From: Pseudomonas capeferrum
GTDB lineage: Bacteria; Pseudomonadota; Gammaproteobacteria; Pseudomonadales; Pseudomonadaceae
Reading direction: 5' to 3'
Length of the DNA stretch: 64,000 bases
NCBI RefSeq assembly: GCF_000731675.1
Contig: NZ_JMIT01000001.1
Coordinates: forward strand, 2,665,714 to 2,729,713
The notes beneath the pieces are model-generated. The model worked only from the letters and a program-made list of their open reading frames with translations, did no database searches and was not told where the DNA came from. Numbering within the stretch: position 1 is the first letter of the stretch; each line of letters opens with the position of its first letter. Both the position numbers and the translations under genes were made by a program. This document shows, one piece after another, positions 28,352 through 38,732 of this stretch.

Positions 28352-29968
28352 ATGTCAGGTAAATTCAAAAAACAGCTGTCATTGCTGGACCTCACCTTCA
28401 TCGGCCTAGGCGCCATCTTTGGCTCCGGCTGGCTGTTCGCTGCCAGCCACGTCTCGGCCATCGCCGGCCCCGCCGGTATCCTCTCCTGGTTCCTCGGCGG
28501 TTTCGCCGTGCTGTTGCTGGGCATCGTCTACTGCGAGCTCGGCGCCGCCCTGCCCCGCGCCGGTGGCGTGGTGCGTTACCCGGTGTACTCCCACGGCCCG
28601 CTGCTCGGCTACCTGATGGGCTTCATCACCCTGATCGCTTTCTCCAGCCTGATCGCCATCGAAGTGGTCGCTTCGCGCCAATACGCCGCTGCCTGGTTCC
28701 CCGAACTGACCAAGGCCGGCTCCAGTGACCCGAGCGTGCTCGGCTGGTTGGTGCAGTTCGCGCTGCTGGGGCTGTTCTTCGTGCTCAATTACCGCAGTGT
28801 GAAGACCTTTGCCAAAGCCAACAACCTGGTCAGCGTGTTCAAGTTCATCGTGCCTTTGCTGGTGATCGGCGTGCTGTTCACCTTCTTCAAGCCGGCAAAC
28901 TTCGAAGTCCAGGGTTTTGCGCCCTACGGCCTGTCCGGTGTGGAAATGGCCGTGTCGGCCGGCGGCATCATCTTCGCCTACCTGGGGCTGACGCCGATCA
29001 TCTCGGTGGCCAGTGAAGTGAAGAACCCGCAGCGCACCATCCCGATTGCGCTGATTCTTTCGGTGCTGCTGTCCACTGCGATCTACGCCTTGCTGCAACT
29101 GGCGTTTCTCGGCAGCGTGCCGACCGAAATGCTGGCCAACGGCTGGGCCGGGGTGACCAAGGAACTCGCCCTGCCCTACCGTGACATCGCCCTGGCCCTG
29201 GGCGTGGGCTGGCTGGCCTACCTGGTGGTGGCCGACGCGGTGATCTCGCCCAGCGGCTGCGGCAACATCTACATGAATGCCACCCCGCGGGTGATCTATG
29301 GCTGGGCGCAGACCGGCACCTTCTTCAAGTTCTTCACGCGCATCGACGAGCAGTCCGGCATCCCCCGCCCGGCCCTGTGGCTGACCTTCGCCCTGTCGGT
29401 GTTCTGGACCCTGCCGTTCCCCTCCTGGGAAGCGCTGATCAACGTGGTGTCGGCGGCACTGGTGCTGAGCTATGCCGTGGCCCCGGTCACCGTCGCCGCG
29501 CTACGCCGCAACGCCCCTGACATGCCGCGCCCGTTCCGGGTCAAGGGCATGAGCGTACTCGGCCCGCTGTCGTTCATCATCGCCGCGCTGATCGTCTACT
29601 GGTCTGGCTGGAACACCGTGTCGTGGCTGCTGGCCCTGCAAATCGTGATGTTCGTGCTGTACCTGCTGTGCGCCCGCTCCGTGCCCACCCAGCACCTGTC
29701 CCTTGGCCAGCAAGTGCGCTCGTCGGCCTGGCTGATCGGCTTCTATGCCGTGACCATCCTGCTCTCCTGGCTGGGCAGCTTCGGTGGCCTGGGCGTGATT
29801 GGCCATCCACTCGACACCGTGGCCGTCGCGGCCTGCGCCCTGGGCATCTACTACTGGGGCGCGGCCACCGGCGTGCCGGCCCATCTGGTGCGCCTGGATG
29901 GCGAAGATGAAAGCGAAGCCAGCGCCGACACCCACCTGGGCCACCGCCCTGCCGCCGTCGCCTCCTGA
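28352..29968 (+). CDS. APC-family amino-acid permease (likely hydroxyproline transporter)
   Basis: About 538 residues with 12-14 transmembrane segments. The APC hallmark [20 protein letters not shown] lies in TM1, followed by [20 protein letters not shown] and [20 protein letters not shown]. It opens the hydroxyproline gene set and is followed by the epimerase gene after 28 nt, so import of trans-4-hydroxy-L-proline is the likely role. AAAAAGG precedes the ATG at 28352. Confidence 0.88.
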   Translation: MSGKFKKQLSLLDLTFIGLGAIFGSGWLFAASHVSAIAGPAGILSWFLGGFAVLLLGIVYCELGAALPRAGGVVRYPVYSHGPLLGYLMGFITLIAFSSLIAIEVVASRQYAAAWFPELTKAGSSDPSVLGWLVQFALLGLFFVLNYRSVKTFAKANNLVSVFKFIVPLLVIGVLFTFFKPANFEVQGFAPYGLSGVEMAVSAGGIIFAYLGLTPIISVASEVKNPQRTIPIALILSVLLSTAIYALLQLAFLGSVPTEMLANGWAGVTKELALPYRDIALALGVGWLAYLVVADAVISPSGCGNIYMNATPRVIYGWAQTGTFFKFFTRIDEQSGIPRPALWLTFALSVFWTLPFPSWEALINVVSAALVLSYAVAPVTVAALRRNAPDMPRPFRVKGMSVLGPLSFIIAALIVYWSGWNTVSWLLALQIVMFVLYLLCARSVPTQHLSLGQQVRSSAWLIGFYAVTILLSWLGSFGGLGVIGHPLDTVAVAACALGIYYWGAATGVPAHLVRLDGEDESEASADTHLGHRPAAVAS

Positions 29969-29996
29969 CCTCGGCCTCTACCCAAGGGACATGCCC

Positions 29997-30923
29997 ATGA
30001 AACACATTCACGTCATCGACTCGCATACCGGCGGCGAACCGACCCGCCTGGTGATGAAAGGCTTCCCGCAGCTCAATGGCCACACCATGGCCGAACAGCG
30101 CGACGAACTGCGCGAGCTGCACGACCCCTGGCGCCGCGCCTGCCTGCTGGAGCCACGCGGCAACGATGTACTGGTGGGCGCGCTGTACTGCCCACCGGTG
30201 TCGGAGGGCGCCACCTGCGGGGTGATCTTCTTCAACAACGCCGGCTACCTGAACATGTGCGGCCACGGCACCATCGGCCTGATCGCCTCGCTGCAGCACC
30301 TGGGGCTCATCGCACCGGGCGTGCACAAGATCGACACGCCGGTCGGCCAGGTCAGCGCCACCCTGCATGAAGACGGCGCGGTCACCGTAGGCAACGTGCC
30401 GGCCTACCGCTATCGCCAGCAGGTGCCGGTCGAGGTACCGGGCCATGGTGTGGTGCACGGCGATATCGCCTGGGGCGGCAACTGGTTCTTCCTGGTGTCC
30501 GAGCACGGCCAGCGCATTGCGATGGACAACGTCGAGGCGCTCACCGATTACACCTGGGCAATGCTCAAAGCCCTGGAGGCCCAGGGCATCACCGGCGAGA
30601 ACGGCCAGCCGATCGACCATGTCGAGCTGTTTGCCGATGACCCCGACGCCGACAGCCGCAACTTCGTCATGTGCCCCGGCAAGGCCTACGACCGCTCCCC
30701 CTGCGGCACCGGCACCAGCGCCAAGCTGGCCTGCCTGGCCGCCGACGGCAAGCTCGACGAGGGCCAGACCTGGGTCCAGGCGAGCATCACCGGCAGCCAG
30801 TTCCAGGGCCGCTACGAACGCGAAGGCGAGCGTATTCGCCCGTTCATCACCGGCCGCGCCTACATGACCGCCGACAGCACCTTGCTGATCGACGAACAGG
30901 ACCCTTTCGCCTGGGGCATCTGA
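29997..30923 (+). CDS. lhpA: 4-hydroxyproline 2-epimerase
   Basis: 308 residues of the proline racemase family. The two catalytic cysteines are Cys88 in NMCGHGTIG and Cys236 in SPCGTGTSA; together they move the alpha proton. Both being Cys fits epimerases/racemases rather than the Thr/Cys dehydratases. It turns trans-4-hydroxy-L-proline into cis-4-hydroxy-D-proline. AAGGG has the right spacing to ATG 29997 ([15 protein letters not shown]); ATG 29991 is too close. Neighbours supply all later steps. Confidence 0.95.
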   Translation: MKHIHVIDSHTGGEPTRLVMKGFPQLNGHTMAEQRDELRELHDPWRRACLLEPRGNDVLVGALYCPPVSEGATCGVIFFNNAGYLNMCGHGTIGLIASLQHLGLIAPGVHKIDTPVGQVSATLHEDGAVTVGNVPAYRYRQQVPVEVPGHGVVHGDIAWGGNWFFLVSEHGQRIAMDNVEALTDYTWAMLKALEAQGITGENGQPIDHVELFADDPDADSRNFVMCPGKAYDRSPCGTGTSAKLACLAADGKLDEGQTWVQASITGSQFQGRYEREGERIRPFITGRAYMTADSTLLIDEQDPFAWGI

Positions 30924-30979
30924 CCCGCCCAGGCCTTTTATTCGCCCCCCCCTACTGAATATTGCAAGGAGTGACACCC

Positions 30980-31927
30980 ATGAGCGACAACATCTTCACC
31001 GGCTGCATGCCTGCCCTGATGACCCCTTGCACCGCCGAGCGCAAACCAGACTTCGACGCCCTGGTGCGCAAAGGCCGCGAGCTGATCGAAGCCGGCATGA
31101 GCGCCGTGGTGTACTGCGGTTCGATGGGCGACTGGCCGCTGCTGACCGAGGCCGAGCGCCAGGAAGGCGTGGCGCGCCTGGTGGCGGCCGGCATCCCGAC
31201 CATCGTCGGCACCGGCGCGGTGAACACCCGCGAGGCCGTCGCCCACGCCGCCCATGCCGCCGAAGTCGGCGCCGCCGGCCTGATGGTAATCCCGCGGGTG
31301 TTGTCCCGCGGCGCCTCGCTGATCGCCCAGAAGCACCACTTCTCGGCCATTCTGGCGGCTGCGCCGAAGCTGCCGGCGGTGATCTACAACAGCCCGTACT
31401 ACGGCTTCGCCACCCGCGCCGACCTGTTCTTCGAACTGCGCCGCGAATACCCGAACCTGATCGGCTTCAAGGAATTCGGCGGCGGTGCCGACCTGCGCTA
31501 CGCCGCCGAACACATCACCTCCAAGGACGACGACGTGACCCTGATGGTCGGCGTCGACACCCAGGTGGTGCATGGCTTCGTCAACTGCAACGCCACCGGC
31601 GCCATCACCGGTATCGGCAACGCCCTGCCGCGTGAGGTGCTGCAACTGGTGGGCCTGAGCAAACAGGCCGCCAAGGGCGACGCCAAGGCCCGGCGCCTGG
31701 CCCGCGAACTGGAAGCGGCGCTGGCAGTGCTGTCGTCGTTCGATGAAGGCTGCGACCTGGTGCTGTACTACAAGCACCTGATGGTGCTGAACGGCGACCG
31801 CGAATACAGCCTGCACTTCAATGAGACCGACGCCCTTACCGACGCCCAGCGCAACTACGCCGAACAGCAGTACGCGTTGTTCCGCCAGTGGTACGCCAAC
31901 TGGTCGGCCGAGCAGAACGTCGCCTGA
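30980..31927 (+). CDS. 1-pyrroline-4-hydroxy-2-carboxylate deaminase (DHDPS family)
   Basis: 315 residues of the class I aldolase family. The family Tyr is in VIYNSPYYGFATR and the Schiff-base Lys in NLIGFKEFGGGADL. In P. putida the orthologous position encodes the enzyme that deaminates and dehydrates 1-pyrroline-4-hydroxy-2-carboxylate to 2-oxoglutarate semialdehyde, and the neighbours here match that pathway. AAGGAG supplies the ribosome site for ATG 30980. Confidence 0.9.
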   Translation: MSDNIFTGCMPALMTPCTAERKPDFDALVRKGRELIEAGMSAVVYCGSMGDWPLLTEAERQEGVARLVAAGIPTIVGTGAVNTREAVAHAAHAAEVGAAGLMVIPRVLSRGASLIAQKHHFSAILAAAPKLPAVIYNSPYYGFATRADLFFELRREYPNLIGFKEFGGGADLRYAAEHITSKDDDVTLMVGVDTQVVHGFVNCNATGAITGIGNALPREVLQLVGLSKQAAKGDAKARRLARELEAALAVLSSFDEGCDLVLYYKHLMVLNGDREYSLHFNETDALTDAQRNYAEQQYALFRQWYANWSAEQNVA

Positions 31928-31965
31928 TAACTCTGGGAGCAACTGTCTTGCTCAAGCGTGACCCC

Positions 31966-32052
31966 TGTGGGAGCGGGCTTGCCCCGCGAACACGGGCTAT
32001 GCCCGTGCCATCCTCCGCGGTGCCTGCTTCGCGGGGCAAGCCCGCTCCCACA
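31966..32052. repeat. Inverted REP pair inside the hydroxyproline operon
   Basis: TGTGGGAGCGGGCTTGCCCC (from 31966) and its inverted copy ending TTGCGGG-like core at 32028-32052 (TTCGCGGGGCAAGCCCGCTC) flank a small hairpin (ACGGGC...GCCCGT). The pair separates the deaminase gene from the dehydrogenase gene and could stop 3' decay or partly terminate transcription. Confidence 0.85.
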
Positions 32053-32145
32053 ATGAATGCCCTTGTTCTCTGTGTGAAGGCGCAGCCCGAAAGGGTTGGG
32101 CGCTTTCCCGCAGGGTAAGCCGAATCTGACTCCAAAGGAGGCTCC

Positions 32146-33723
32146 ATGACCCTGACTGGCAACCTGCTGATCGGCCAGCGCGCCGTGACCGGCAGCCGCG
32201 AAGCGATCCGCGCCATCGACCCGGCCACCGACCAAGCCCTTGAGCCCGCCTATGCCGGCGGCACCGGCGAGCACGTGGCCCAAGCTTGCGCACTGGCCTG
32301 GGCGGCGTTCGATGAATACCGCGAAACCTCGGTGGAACAGCGGGCCCACTTCCTCGAAACCATCGCCGAACAGATCGAGGCCCTGGGTGATGCGCTGATC
32401 GACCGCGCCGTCGCCGAAACCGGGCTGCCCAAGGCGCGCATCCAGGGCGAACGCGGCCGCACCTGCACGCAACTGCGCACCTTCGCCCGCGTGGTACGTG
32501 CCGGCGAGTGGCTGGACGTGCGCGTCGACAACGCCCTGCCCGAGCGCCAGCCCTTGCCGCGCCCCGACCTGCGCCAACGCCAGGTGGCCCTGGGCCCGGT
32601 GGCGGTGTTTGGTGCCAGCAACTTCCCCCTGGCCTTCTCGGTGGCCGGCGGCGACACCGCTTCGGCACTGGCCGCTGGCTGCCCGGTAGTGGTCAAGGCC
32701 CACGGCGCCCACCCAGGCACCAGCGAGCTCGTGGGCCAGGCACTGGCACAGGCCGTGAAACGCTGCGGCCTGCCCGAAGGCGTGTTCTCGCTGTTGTACG
32801 GCGCGGGCCGTGAAGTGGGCATCGCGCTGGTCAGCGACCCGCGCATCAAGGCGGTCGGCTTTACCGGCTCGCGCAGCGGTGGCATCGCCCTGTGCCAGGC
32901 CGCCCAGGCACGCCCGGAGCCCATCCCGGTGTACGCCGAGATGAGTTCGATCAACCCGGTGTTCCTGTTTGATGCCGCCCTGCACAACCGTGGCGAGGCG
33001 CTGGCGCAAGGCTTCGTCGCTTCGCTGACCCAGGGTGCCGGGCAGTTCTGCACCAACCCTGGCCTGGTGATAGCGCGCCAAGGGCCGGCGCTGCAACGCT
33101 TTGTCGCCGCCGCCAGCGCACAGGTGCAACGCGCGGGGGCACAGACCATGCTCACCCCCGGTATTTTCAGCGCCTATGCAACGGGCGTCGGCGCCTTGGC
33201 CGAAAACAGCAATGCCGAGGTCGCGGCCAGCGGCCAGCCACCGCAAGGCCCGAACCAGTGCCAGGCCCATTTGTTCGTGACCCAGGCCAGCGCGTTTCTG
33301 GCCGACCCCGCGCTGCAGGCCGAAGTCTTTGGCGCCGCCTCGTTGGTGGTGGCATGCGATAGCGACGCGCAGATCCGCCAGGTCGCCGAGCACCTGGAAG
33401 GCCAACTGACCGCCACCCTGCAGCTGGACGAGGCCGACCTCGACAGCGCCCGCGCGCTGCTGCCAACCCTGGAACGCAAAGCCGGGCGCATTCTGGTCAA
33501 CGGCTGGCCTACCGGGGTCGAGGTGTGCGATGCGATGGTCCACGGCGGGCCGTTCCCTGCCACCTCCGATGCCCGCACCACCTCGGTGGGGACGGCGGCG
33601 ATCCTGCGCTTCCTGCGCCCGGTGTGCTACCAGGACTTCCCTGACGGCCTGCTGCCAGAGGCCTTGCGCCACGGCAACCCGCTGCAACTGCGCCGGCTGC
33701 TCGACGGCAAGCGGGAAGGCTAG
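32146..33723 (+). CDS. 2,5-dioxovalerate (2-oxoglutarate semialdehyde) dehydrogenase
   Basis: 525 residues. Aldehyde dehydrogenase landmarks: [20 protein letters not shown], Rossmann SGSRS-like [13 protein letters not shown], the Glu in [14 protein letters not shown] and the nucleophile in [13 protein letters not shown]. This long variant with the CTNPG motif is the alpha-ketoglutarate semialdehyde dehydrogenase group, which feeds 2-oxoglutarate to the TCA cycle. A perfect AAAGGAGG lies 6 nt before the ATG. It is separated from the deaminase gene by a REP pair and runs 3 nt into the next gene. Confidence 0.92.
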   Translation: MTLTGNLLIGQRAVTGSREAIRAIDPATDQALEPAYAGGTGEHVAQACALAWAAFDEYRETSVEQRAHFLETIAEQIEALGDALIDRAVAETGLPKARIQGERGRTCTQLRTFARVVRAGEWLDVRVDNALPERQPLPRPDLRQRQVALGPVAVFGASNFPLAFSVAGGDTASALAAGCPVVVKAHGAHPGTSELVGQALAQAVKRCGLPEGVFSLLYGAGREVGIALVSDPRIKAVGFTGSRSGGIALCQAAQARPEPIPVYAEMSSINPVFLFDAALHNRGEALAQGFVASLTQGAGQFCTNPGLVIARQGPALQRFVAAASAQVQRAGAQTMLTPGIFSAYATGVGALAENSNAEVAASGQPPQGPNQCQAHLFVTQASAFLADPALQAEVFGAASLVVACDSDAQIRQVAEHLEGQLTATLQLDEADLDSARALLPTLERKAGRILVNGWPTGVEVCDAMVHGGPFPATSDARTTSVGTAAILRFLRPVCYQDFPDGLLPEALRHGNPLQLRRLLDGKREG

Positions 33724-33726
33724 GCC

Positions 33727-34983
33727 ATGGTCGAGCCACTCAACGCTGCCGACACCGATATCGCCGTGGTCGGCGCCGGCATCGTCGGCGTCGCCTGCGC
33801 CCTGCAACTGGCCCGCCAGGGCCGCCGGGTGCTGCTGATCGACCGCGAGCAACCCGGCCATGGCGCCTCCTACGGCAATGCCGGGCACCTGGCCACCGAG
33901 CAGGTATTCCCGATCGCCGACCTGTCGATCCTCAAGCGCCTGCCGAGCATGCTGATGGACCCGATGGGCCCGCTGCGCCTGGACTGGAAGTACCTGCCCA
34001 AGGCCATGCCCTGGTTCACCCGCCTGCTGCTCAACCTGCGGCCGGCGCCGTTCCAGCGCAGCGTAGCCGGTATCCGTGCATTGAACGAAGGCAGCCTGGC
34101 GGCGTGGCAGCAGTTGCTCGGCTCCATTGGGCGCAGCGACCTGTTCAAGGAAGAGGGGTCGTTGCTGGTGTTCGAACGCAGCGAGTCGCGCCAAGCACTC
34201 GTGGCCTTGCAGGCGCGCATGCACCAGCAGGCCGTGCCGGTCGACTGGTGGTCGGCCGATGCGGTGCAGGCAGCGGCGCCCCAGTTGAGCCCAGCGCTTT
34301 TAGGTGGGCTGTTTTTCCCCGCTACCGGGCATTTTATCGACCCGTACCGCGTGGTCTGTGAACTGTTCGAAGCAGCCAGGGCCAGTGGGGTGCGCTTCGT
34401 CCGGGCGCAGGTCGAAGGTGGGCAGTTGCACGGCGGCGGGGTCAGCCTGGTCAGCGACCAGGGCACGTTCAACGCCCGCCAGGTGCTGATCAGTTGCGGC
34501 GCGCACTCGGCAACACTTACCGCAGCCCTCACCGGCAAGCGGGTGCCGCTGGATACCGAGCGCGGCTACCACCTGATGTTGCCTGGCGAGCAGCAACGGC
34601 TGCCGTTCGCCGTGACCTCACTGGAGCGCAAGTTCATCATGACGCCGATGGCCGACGGCTTGCGCCTGGCCGGCACGGTGGAATTCGCAGGGCTGGATGC
34701 GCCGCCGAGCATGCAGCGGGCATGGCAGCTGCATCGGCTGAGCCAGGGTTTGTTCAAGCAGAACCTGGATGCCGAGGGCGCGACGCCGTGGATGGGCTTC
34801 AGGCCATCGTTGCCGGACTCATTGCCGGTGATCGACCGGGTGTGTGATGGGCGGGTGTTGCTGGCATTCGGGCATCAGCACCTGGGGCTGACCCAGGCGG
34901 CCGTGACGGCCGAATGGGTGGGGCGGCTTGCCGACCAGGAAAAAGGGCCGCAGATGGAGGCCTATCGGTTGGATCGGTTTTGA
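33727..34983 (+). CDS. D-hydroxyproline dehydrogenase, FAD-dependent (DAO family)
   Basis: 418 residues. FAD motif DIAVVGAGIVGVACALQL at residues 11-28, then GASYGNAGHLATEQVFP typical of DadA-like dehydrogenases; C-terminal PDSLPVIDRVCDGRVLLAFG and HQHLGLTQAA contact the flavin. It oxidises cis-4-hydroxy-D-proline to 1-pyrroline-4-hydroxy-2-carboxylate, passing electrons to the chain. It starts 3 nt after the dehydrogenase stop. A single-subunit enzyme here differs from the multi-subunit form known in P. aeruginosa. Confidence 0.9.
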   Translation: MVEPLNAADTDIAVVGAGIVGVACALQLARQGRRVLLIDREQPGHGASYGNAGHLATEQVFPIADLSILKRLPSMLMDPMGPLRLDWKYLPKAMPWFTRLLLNLRPAPFQRSVAGIRALNEGSLAAWQQLLGSIGRSDLFKEEGSLLVFERSESRQALVALQARMHQQAVPVDWWSADAVQAAAPQLSPALLGGLFFPATGHFIDPYRVVCELFEAARASGVRFVRAQVEGGQLHGGGVSLVSDQGTFNARQVLISCGAHSATLTAALTGKRVPLDTERGYHLMLPGEQQRLPFAVTSLERKFIMTPMADGLRLAGTVEFAGLDAPPSMQRAWQLHRLSQGLFKQNLDAEGATPWMGFRPSLPDSLPVIDRVCDGRVLLAFGHQHLGLTQAAVTAEWVGRLADQEKGPQMEAYRLDRF

Positions 34984-34986
34984 TCA

Positions 34987-35092
34987 GGGCCGGCCTCTTC
35001 GCGGGGCAAGCCCGCTCCCACAGGTAACTGCCAACCTCAAGGCCAGCGGAGTAGCTGTGGGAGCGGGCTTGCCCCGCGAAGAGGCCGGCCCA
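34987..35092. repeat. Inverted REP pair
   Basis: GGGCCGGCCTCTTCGCGGGG (from 34987) and the mirror copy CCCCGCGAAGAGGCCGGCCC (up to about 35091) enclose 33 nt. It lies between the convergent hydroxyproline operon and xenA, likely ending transcription from both sides. Confidence 0.85.
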
Positions 35093-35113
35093 GGCTACTG
35101 AATAATCAGCAAC

Positions 35114-36205
35114 TCAGCGATAACGCTCAAGCCAGTGCGCATAAGGCGCCGGCAAGGTCCACGAGGCTTTATCCACGCCCAGCTCCTTGGCCGCAAAGTA
35201 CGCCCAATGCGGATCAGCCAGGTGCGCACGCCCTACCGACACCAGGTCGAGCTGATTGGCTTTCAGCGCGCCTTCGGCCAGCTGCGGCGTACCAAAGCCC
35301 CACGCCGACGTCACCGGCAGGCCCGCCTCGCGGCGTACACGCTCTGCAATCGGCCCCATGAACGCCGGGCCCCACGGGATGTTGGCGTCAGGGATGGTGA
35401 AGCCGACGCTGACACTCAGCAGGTCCAGGCCACCGGCTTTGAACATGCGGGCCAACTCGATGGATTCTTCCAGGGTCTGCTCATCGCGACCGTCATATTC
35501 CAGCACGCCGAAACGCGCGGTCAGCGGCAGGTTTTCTGGCCACACCTCACGTACCGCGGCCAGGGTTTCCAGCAGGAAGCGGCTGCGGTTCTCGAAGCTG
35601 CCACCGTAGGCGTCGGTGCGCTGGTTGGTGTGTTCGGAGAAGAAGCTCTGGCCCAGGTAACCGTGGGCAAAGTGCAGTTCGATCCATTCAAAACCCGCAT
35701 CCCGCGCACGGCGTGCAGCGTCGACGAAGTCTTGCTTGACCCGGGCGATGTCGCCCAGGGTCATTTCGCGCGGCACTTTCGGCAGGTGAGCACCGAAGGC
35801 AATGGCCGACGGGGCGATGGTGTCCCAGCCACGGGCGTCGTCGGCGGCGATGTGGTCGTCACCTTCCCAGGGGCGGTTGGCGCTGGCCTTGCGCCCGGCG
35901 TGGGCGATCTGGATGCCGGGCACCGAGCCTGCGGCCTTGATCGCCTGCACCACCGGCACGAAGGCTTGGGCGTGGGCGTCGCTCCAGATACCGGCACAAC
36001 CGGGGGTGATGCGCCCTTCCGGCGCCACGGCGGTGGCTTCGACCACCAGCAGGCCGGCACCACCTCGGGCCAGGCTGGCCAGGTGCACGTGGTGCCAGTC
36101 GTTGATCATGCCGTCCTCAGCCATGTACTGGCACATCGGCGGAATGGCGATGCGGTTGCGCAGGGTGACGTCCTTGAGGGTGTAGGGTTCGAACAATGCG
36201 GACAT
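35114..36205 (-). CDS. xenA: Xenobiotic reductase / NADH:flavin oxidoreductase (XenA-type old yellow enzyme)
   Basis: 363 residues, the length of P. putida XenA, and very close to it as I recall that sequence. MSALFEPYTLKDVTLRNRIA opens the FMN barrel; NDWHHVHLASLARGG, IQIAHAGRKAS and ELHFAHGYLGQSFFSEHTNQ (active-site His pair) are typical. It reduces activated alkenes, nitrate esters and nitroaromatics with NAD(P)H. A perfect palindrome and a divergent ArsR-type gene upstream suggest induction by electrophiles. Confidence 0.94.
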   Translation of the reverse strand: MSALFEPYTLKDVTLRNRIAIPPMCQYMAEDGMINDWHHVHLASLARGGAGLLVVEATAVAPEGRITPGCAGIWSDAHAQAFVPVVQAIKAAGSVPGIQIAHAGRKASANRPWEGDDHIAADDARGWDTIAPSAIAFGAHLPKVPREMTLGDIARVKQDFVDAARRARDAGFEWIELHFAHGYLGQSFFSEHTNQRTDAYGGSFENRSRFLLETLAAVREVWPENLPLTARFGVLEYDGRDEQTLEESIELARMFKAGGLDLLSVSVGFTIPDANIPWGPAFMGPIAERVRREAGLPVTSAWGFGTPQLAEGALKANQLDLVSVGRAHLADPHWAYFAAKELGVDKASWTLPAPYAHWLERYR

Positions 36206-36233
36206 GGAGAAGCTCCCGGGTTATCTGAATACG

Positions 36234-36257
36234 ATAGTTCGATCATAATCGAACTAT
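36234..36257. promoter_or_regulatory. Perfect palindromic operator between xenA and its ArsR-type regulator
   Basis: ATAGTTCGAT at 36234-36243 and ATCGAACTAT at 36248-36257 are perfect complements around CATA. The 24-bp site lies 29 nt from the xenA start codon and overlaps an upstream in-frame ATG of the regulator, so the regulator's start is better placed at 36283. An operator read by the neighbouring ArsR-type protein is likely. Confidence 0.8.
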
Positions 36258-36282
36258 GGCAATAATTGAAAGGCCCGTTATC

Positions 36283-36591
36283 ATGTCGACCATGCGAGCC
36301 TACAAACATCCCAACCCTGAAGACCTGATTCTCGAGCGCCTGCTTTACGCCCTGAGCGACCCCGTGCGCCTGGAGATTGTGCGCCACCTGGCGGGCGTGG
36401 CGGAGGCCAGCTGCGGCGAGCTTGACGGCGGGCGGCCGAAGTCGAGCATGTCCCACCATTTTCGCGTCTTGCGCGATGCGGGGCTGGTGCACACGCGCAA
36501 CGTCGGCACTACCCACATGAATTCGCTGCGCAGCGAAATGCTCGACGAACGGTTCCCTGGGTTGCTGGAGTGTGTTTTGCGTCAGCGGTGA
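36283..36591 (+). CDS. ArsR-family winged-helix regulator (XenR-like)
   Basis: About 102 residues. Winged HTH with LERLLYALSDPVRLEIVRHL at its start and KSSMSHHFRVLRDAGLVHTR as recognition region. No ArsR metal site (CxCxxC) is present, so it may sense something else, such as redox or electrophiles. GAAAGG 9 nt upstream supports ATG 36283; the ATG at 36256 lies within the operator. Confidence 0.85.
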   Translation: MSTMRAYKHPNPEDLILERLLYALSDPVRLEIVRHLAGVAEASCGELDGGRPKSSMSHHFRVLRDAGLVHTRNVGTTHMNSLRSEMLDERFPGLLECVLRQR

Positions 36592-36629
36592 TGCCGTGTG
36601 CTCGCCATAGCAGTTTCAGCGGCTATGAA

Positions 36630-36657
36630 ATCGAGCGCCGCCCGGGCGGCGCTCGAT
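36630..36657. repeat. 28-bp perfect palindrome, copy 1 of a repeated element
   Basis: ATCGAGCGCCGCCC followed by its exact complement GGGCGGCGCTCGAT. The same core (ATCGAGCGCCGCCCG) returns at 40336-40364 in a longer hairpin. It lies in the intergenic stretch after the ArsR-type gene and may serve as a terminator. Confidence 0.7.
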
Positions 36658-36760
36658 ATACGCCCCTCCACCCACCCCATGACAGGCCCCTAGCCGCCCT
36701 CACCCGATCTCCCGATGAACAAATCGCAGCCATTCTTCCCCAACATGGCGTGAAGAACCC

Positions 36761-36793
36761 AAAAAAAAGCCACGAGGTCACCCCCGTGGCTTT
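36761..36793 (-). terminator. Rho-independent terminator after mqo
   Basis: On the minus strand AAAGCCACG...CGTGGCTTT forms a 9-bp stem with a 10-nt loop and the transcript continues in a run of eight T residues. It follows the mqo stop by 19 nt. Confidence 0.88.
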
Positions 36794-36811
36794 CGATTAC
36801 AACAATGGGGC

Positions 36812-38449
36812 TTACAGCGCCATGTCGTTCTCAGGCTTGCTTTCTACCGGCTCGCTCGGCGCGTTGCCGAAATCAACGCTGGCGTCGATCACTGGCGGCT
36901 TCTCCAGCTGCAGCACTTCAGCGGTGTAGTTCCACTCTTTCTGCGTGGCCGCAGCCGAATCATTCAGCTTGGTACCGTAGCTTGGCACGATCTCTTTGAT
37001 CTTGGCCTGCCACTCTGGCGTCGCCACTTTCTCTTTGAACACGGTCTCAAGCACATTCAGCATGATCGGGGCCGCGGTCGAAGCACCTGGCGAGGCGCCC
37101 AGCAGGCCGGCGATGGTGCGGTCTTGGGAAGCCACCACTTCGGTGCCCAGCTTCAGCACGCCACCCTTCTCGGCATCACGCTTGATGATCTGCACGCGCT
37201 GACCGGCCTGCCACAGGCGCCAGTCTTCTTTCTTGGCGTTGGGGAAGTAGGTGCGCAGCGCTTCGAAGCGGTCGTCGTCAGACAGCATCAGCTGGCCAGC
37301 GAGGTACTCGACCAGCGGGTACTGTTCGATACCGACCTTGGTCATCGGCCACACGTTGTGCAGCGTGGTGCTGCCCAACAGGTCGAGGTACGAGCCGTTT
37401 TTCAGGAACTTGGTCGAGAACGTGGCGAATGGCCCGAACAGGATCACGCGCTTGCCGTCCAGCACGCGGGTGTCCAGGTGCGGTACCGACATGGGCGGCG
37501 CGCCGGTCGAGGCAATGCCGTAGGCCTTGGCCATGTGCTGCATGGCAACGGTCGGGTTCTCGGTCACCAGGAACGAACCACCCACCGGGAAGCCGGCGTA
37601 TTCCTTGGCCTCCGGGATACCCGACTTCTGCAGCAGCTTCAGCGCGCCGCCGCCGGCACCGATGAACAGGAACTTGGCGTCGGTGGCCGACTCGGTACCG
37701 TCCTTCAGGTTCTTGTACTCGACGTGCCAGGAGCCGTCCTTGTTACGGGTGATGTCCTGCACTTCGCTGGACAGCTTCAGGTCGAACTTGTCCTGGGTCT
37801 TCAGGTGGCCAACGAACTGGCGGGTGATCTCGCCGAAGTTGACGTCGGTGCCGATCGGTGTCCAGGTCACGGCCAGCTTCTGGTTAGGGTCGCGCCCTTC
37901 CATCATCAGCGGGACCCACTTGGCGATCTGCGCGTGGTCCTCGGAGTACTGCATCGGGCGGAACAACGGGCTGGCCTGCAGCGCGTCGTAACGCTTCTTG
38001 AGGAACTTGATGTTGTCATCGCCCCAGACGAAGCTCATGTGCGGGGTGCTGTTGATGAACGAATGCGGGTTCTTCAACACACCCTGGCGGACCTGCCACG
38101 ACCAGAACTGGCGGGAGATCTGGAAGGCTTCGTTGATTTCGATGGCCTTGGTGATGTTGACGTTGCCGTCTTTGTCTTCCGGGGTGTAGTTCAGCTCGGC
38201 CAGCGCGGAGTGGCCGGTACCGGCGTTGTTCCAGCCGTTGGAGCTTTCTTCCGCGACGCCGTCCAGGCGCTCGACCATTTCCATCGACCAGCTCGGCTCC
38301 AGCTCGTGCAGCCAGACAGCCAGGGTGGAACTCATGATGCCGCCGCCGACCAGCAGCACGTCGACTTTCTTGGTTTCTGCCGCGTGCGCTTGCATGACGC
38401 TCGCCGCGACAGCCAGACCCAGCAAGGTCTTGCCAGCTTTCTTGAACAT
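36812..38449 (-). CDS. mqo: Malate:quinone oxidoreductase
   Basis: 545 residues. After an N-terminal leader ([20 protein letters not shown], then AHA), the FAD motif [18 protein letters not shown] begins near residue 29; [17 protein letters not shown] and [17 protein letters not shown] are Mqo hallmarks. It oxidises malate to oxaloacetate and passes electrons to ubiquinone at the cytoplasmic membrane. The leader looks like a cleavable Sec signal, which is odd for an enzyme acting on cytoplasmic malate. The 334-nt gap beyond holds its promoter and the ECF promoter. Confidence 0.93.
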   Translation of the reverse strand: MFKKAGKTLLGLAVAASVMQAHAAETKKVDVLLVGGGIMSSTLAVWLHELEPSWSMEMVERLDGVAEESSNGWNNAGTGHSALAELNYTPEDKDGNVNITKAIEINEAFQISRQFWSWQVRQGVLKNPHSFINSTPHMSFVWGDDNIKFLKKRYDALQASPLFRPMQYSEDHAQIAKWVPLMMEGRDPNQKLAVTWTPIGTDVNFGEITRQFVGHLKTQDKFDLKLSSEVQDITRNKDGSWHVEYKNLKDGTESATDAKFLFIGAGGGALKLLQKSGIPEAKEYAGFPVGGSFLVTENPTVAMQHMAKAYGIASTGAPPMSVPHLDTRVLDGKRVILFGPFATFSTKFLKNGSYLDLLGSTTLHNVWPMTKVGIEQYPLVEYLAGQLMLSDDDRFEALRTYFPNAKKEDWRLWQAGQRVQIIKRDAEKGGVLKLGTEVVASQDRTIAGLLGASPGASTAAPIMLNVLETVFKEKVATPEWQAKIKEIVPSYGTKLNDSAAATQKEWNYTAEVLQLEKPPVIDASVDFGNAPSEPVESKPENDMAL

Positions 38450-38732
38450 TGATTGATTCCAATGGTTAGCACGTAAGGAAGGCCTAGGCGGGGCCTTGTA
38501 TTTCTCTGTCCTTCAGCGCGCGCTTGTTATTGGTCATTGGAGTCAGCAGCCAAGAGAAACAGTGAACGCTCAGCCGTTGGTCGAATTGACCGGCCATCGC
38601 TGAAACGTTTTTCCGATTGTAACCCAATTGCCAGCACAAACAAATTGAGGGGGTTCGCGTCAAGGCGGCAGGTTGTCCCAGGTGCACGGGGAAGAACGAC
38701 ACCGATTGCAGTATTGTTCCGCCGCCCCTACT

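Noticed and set aside
36256..36282. Upstream start for the ArsR-type regulator
   Set aside because: The ATG lies within the palindromic operator and has no ribosome site; 36283 has GAAAGG.
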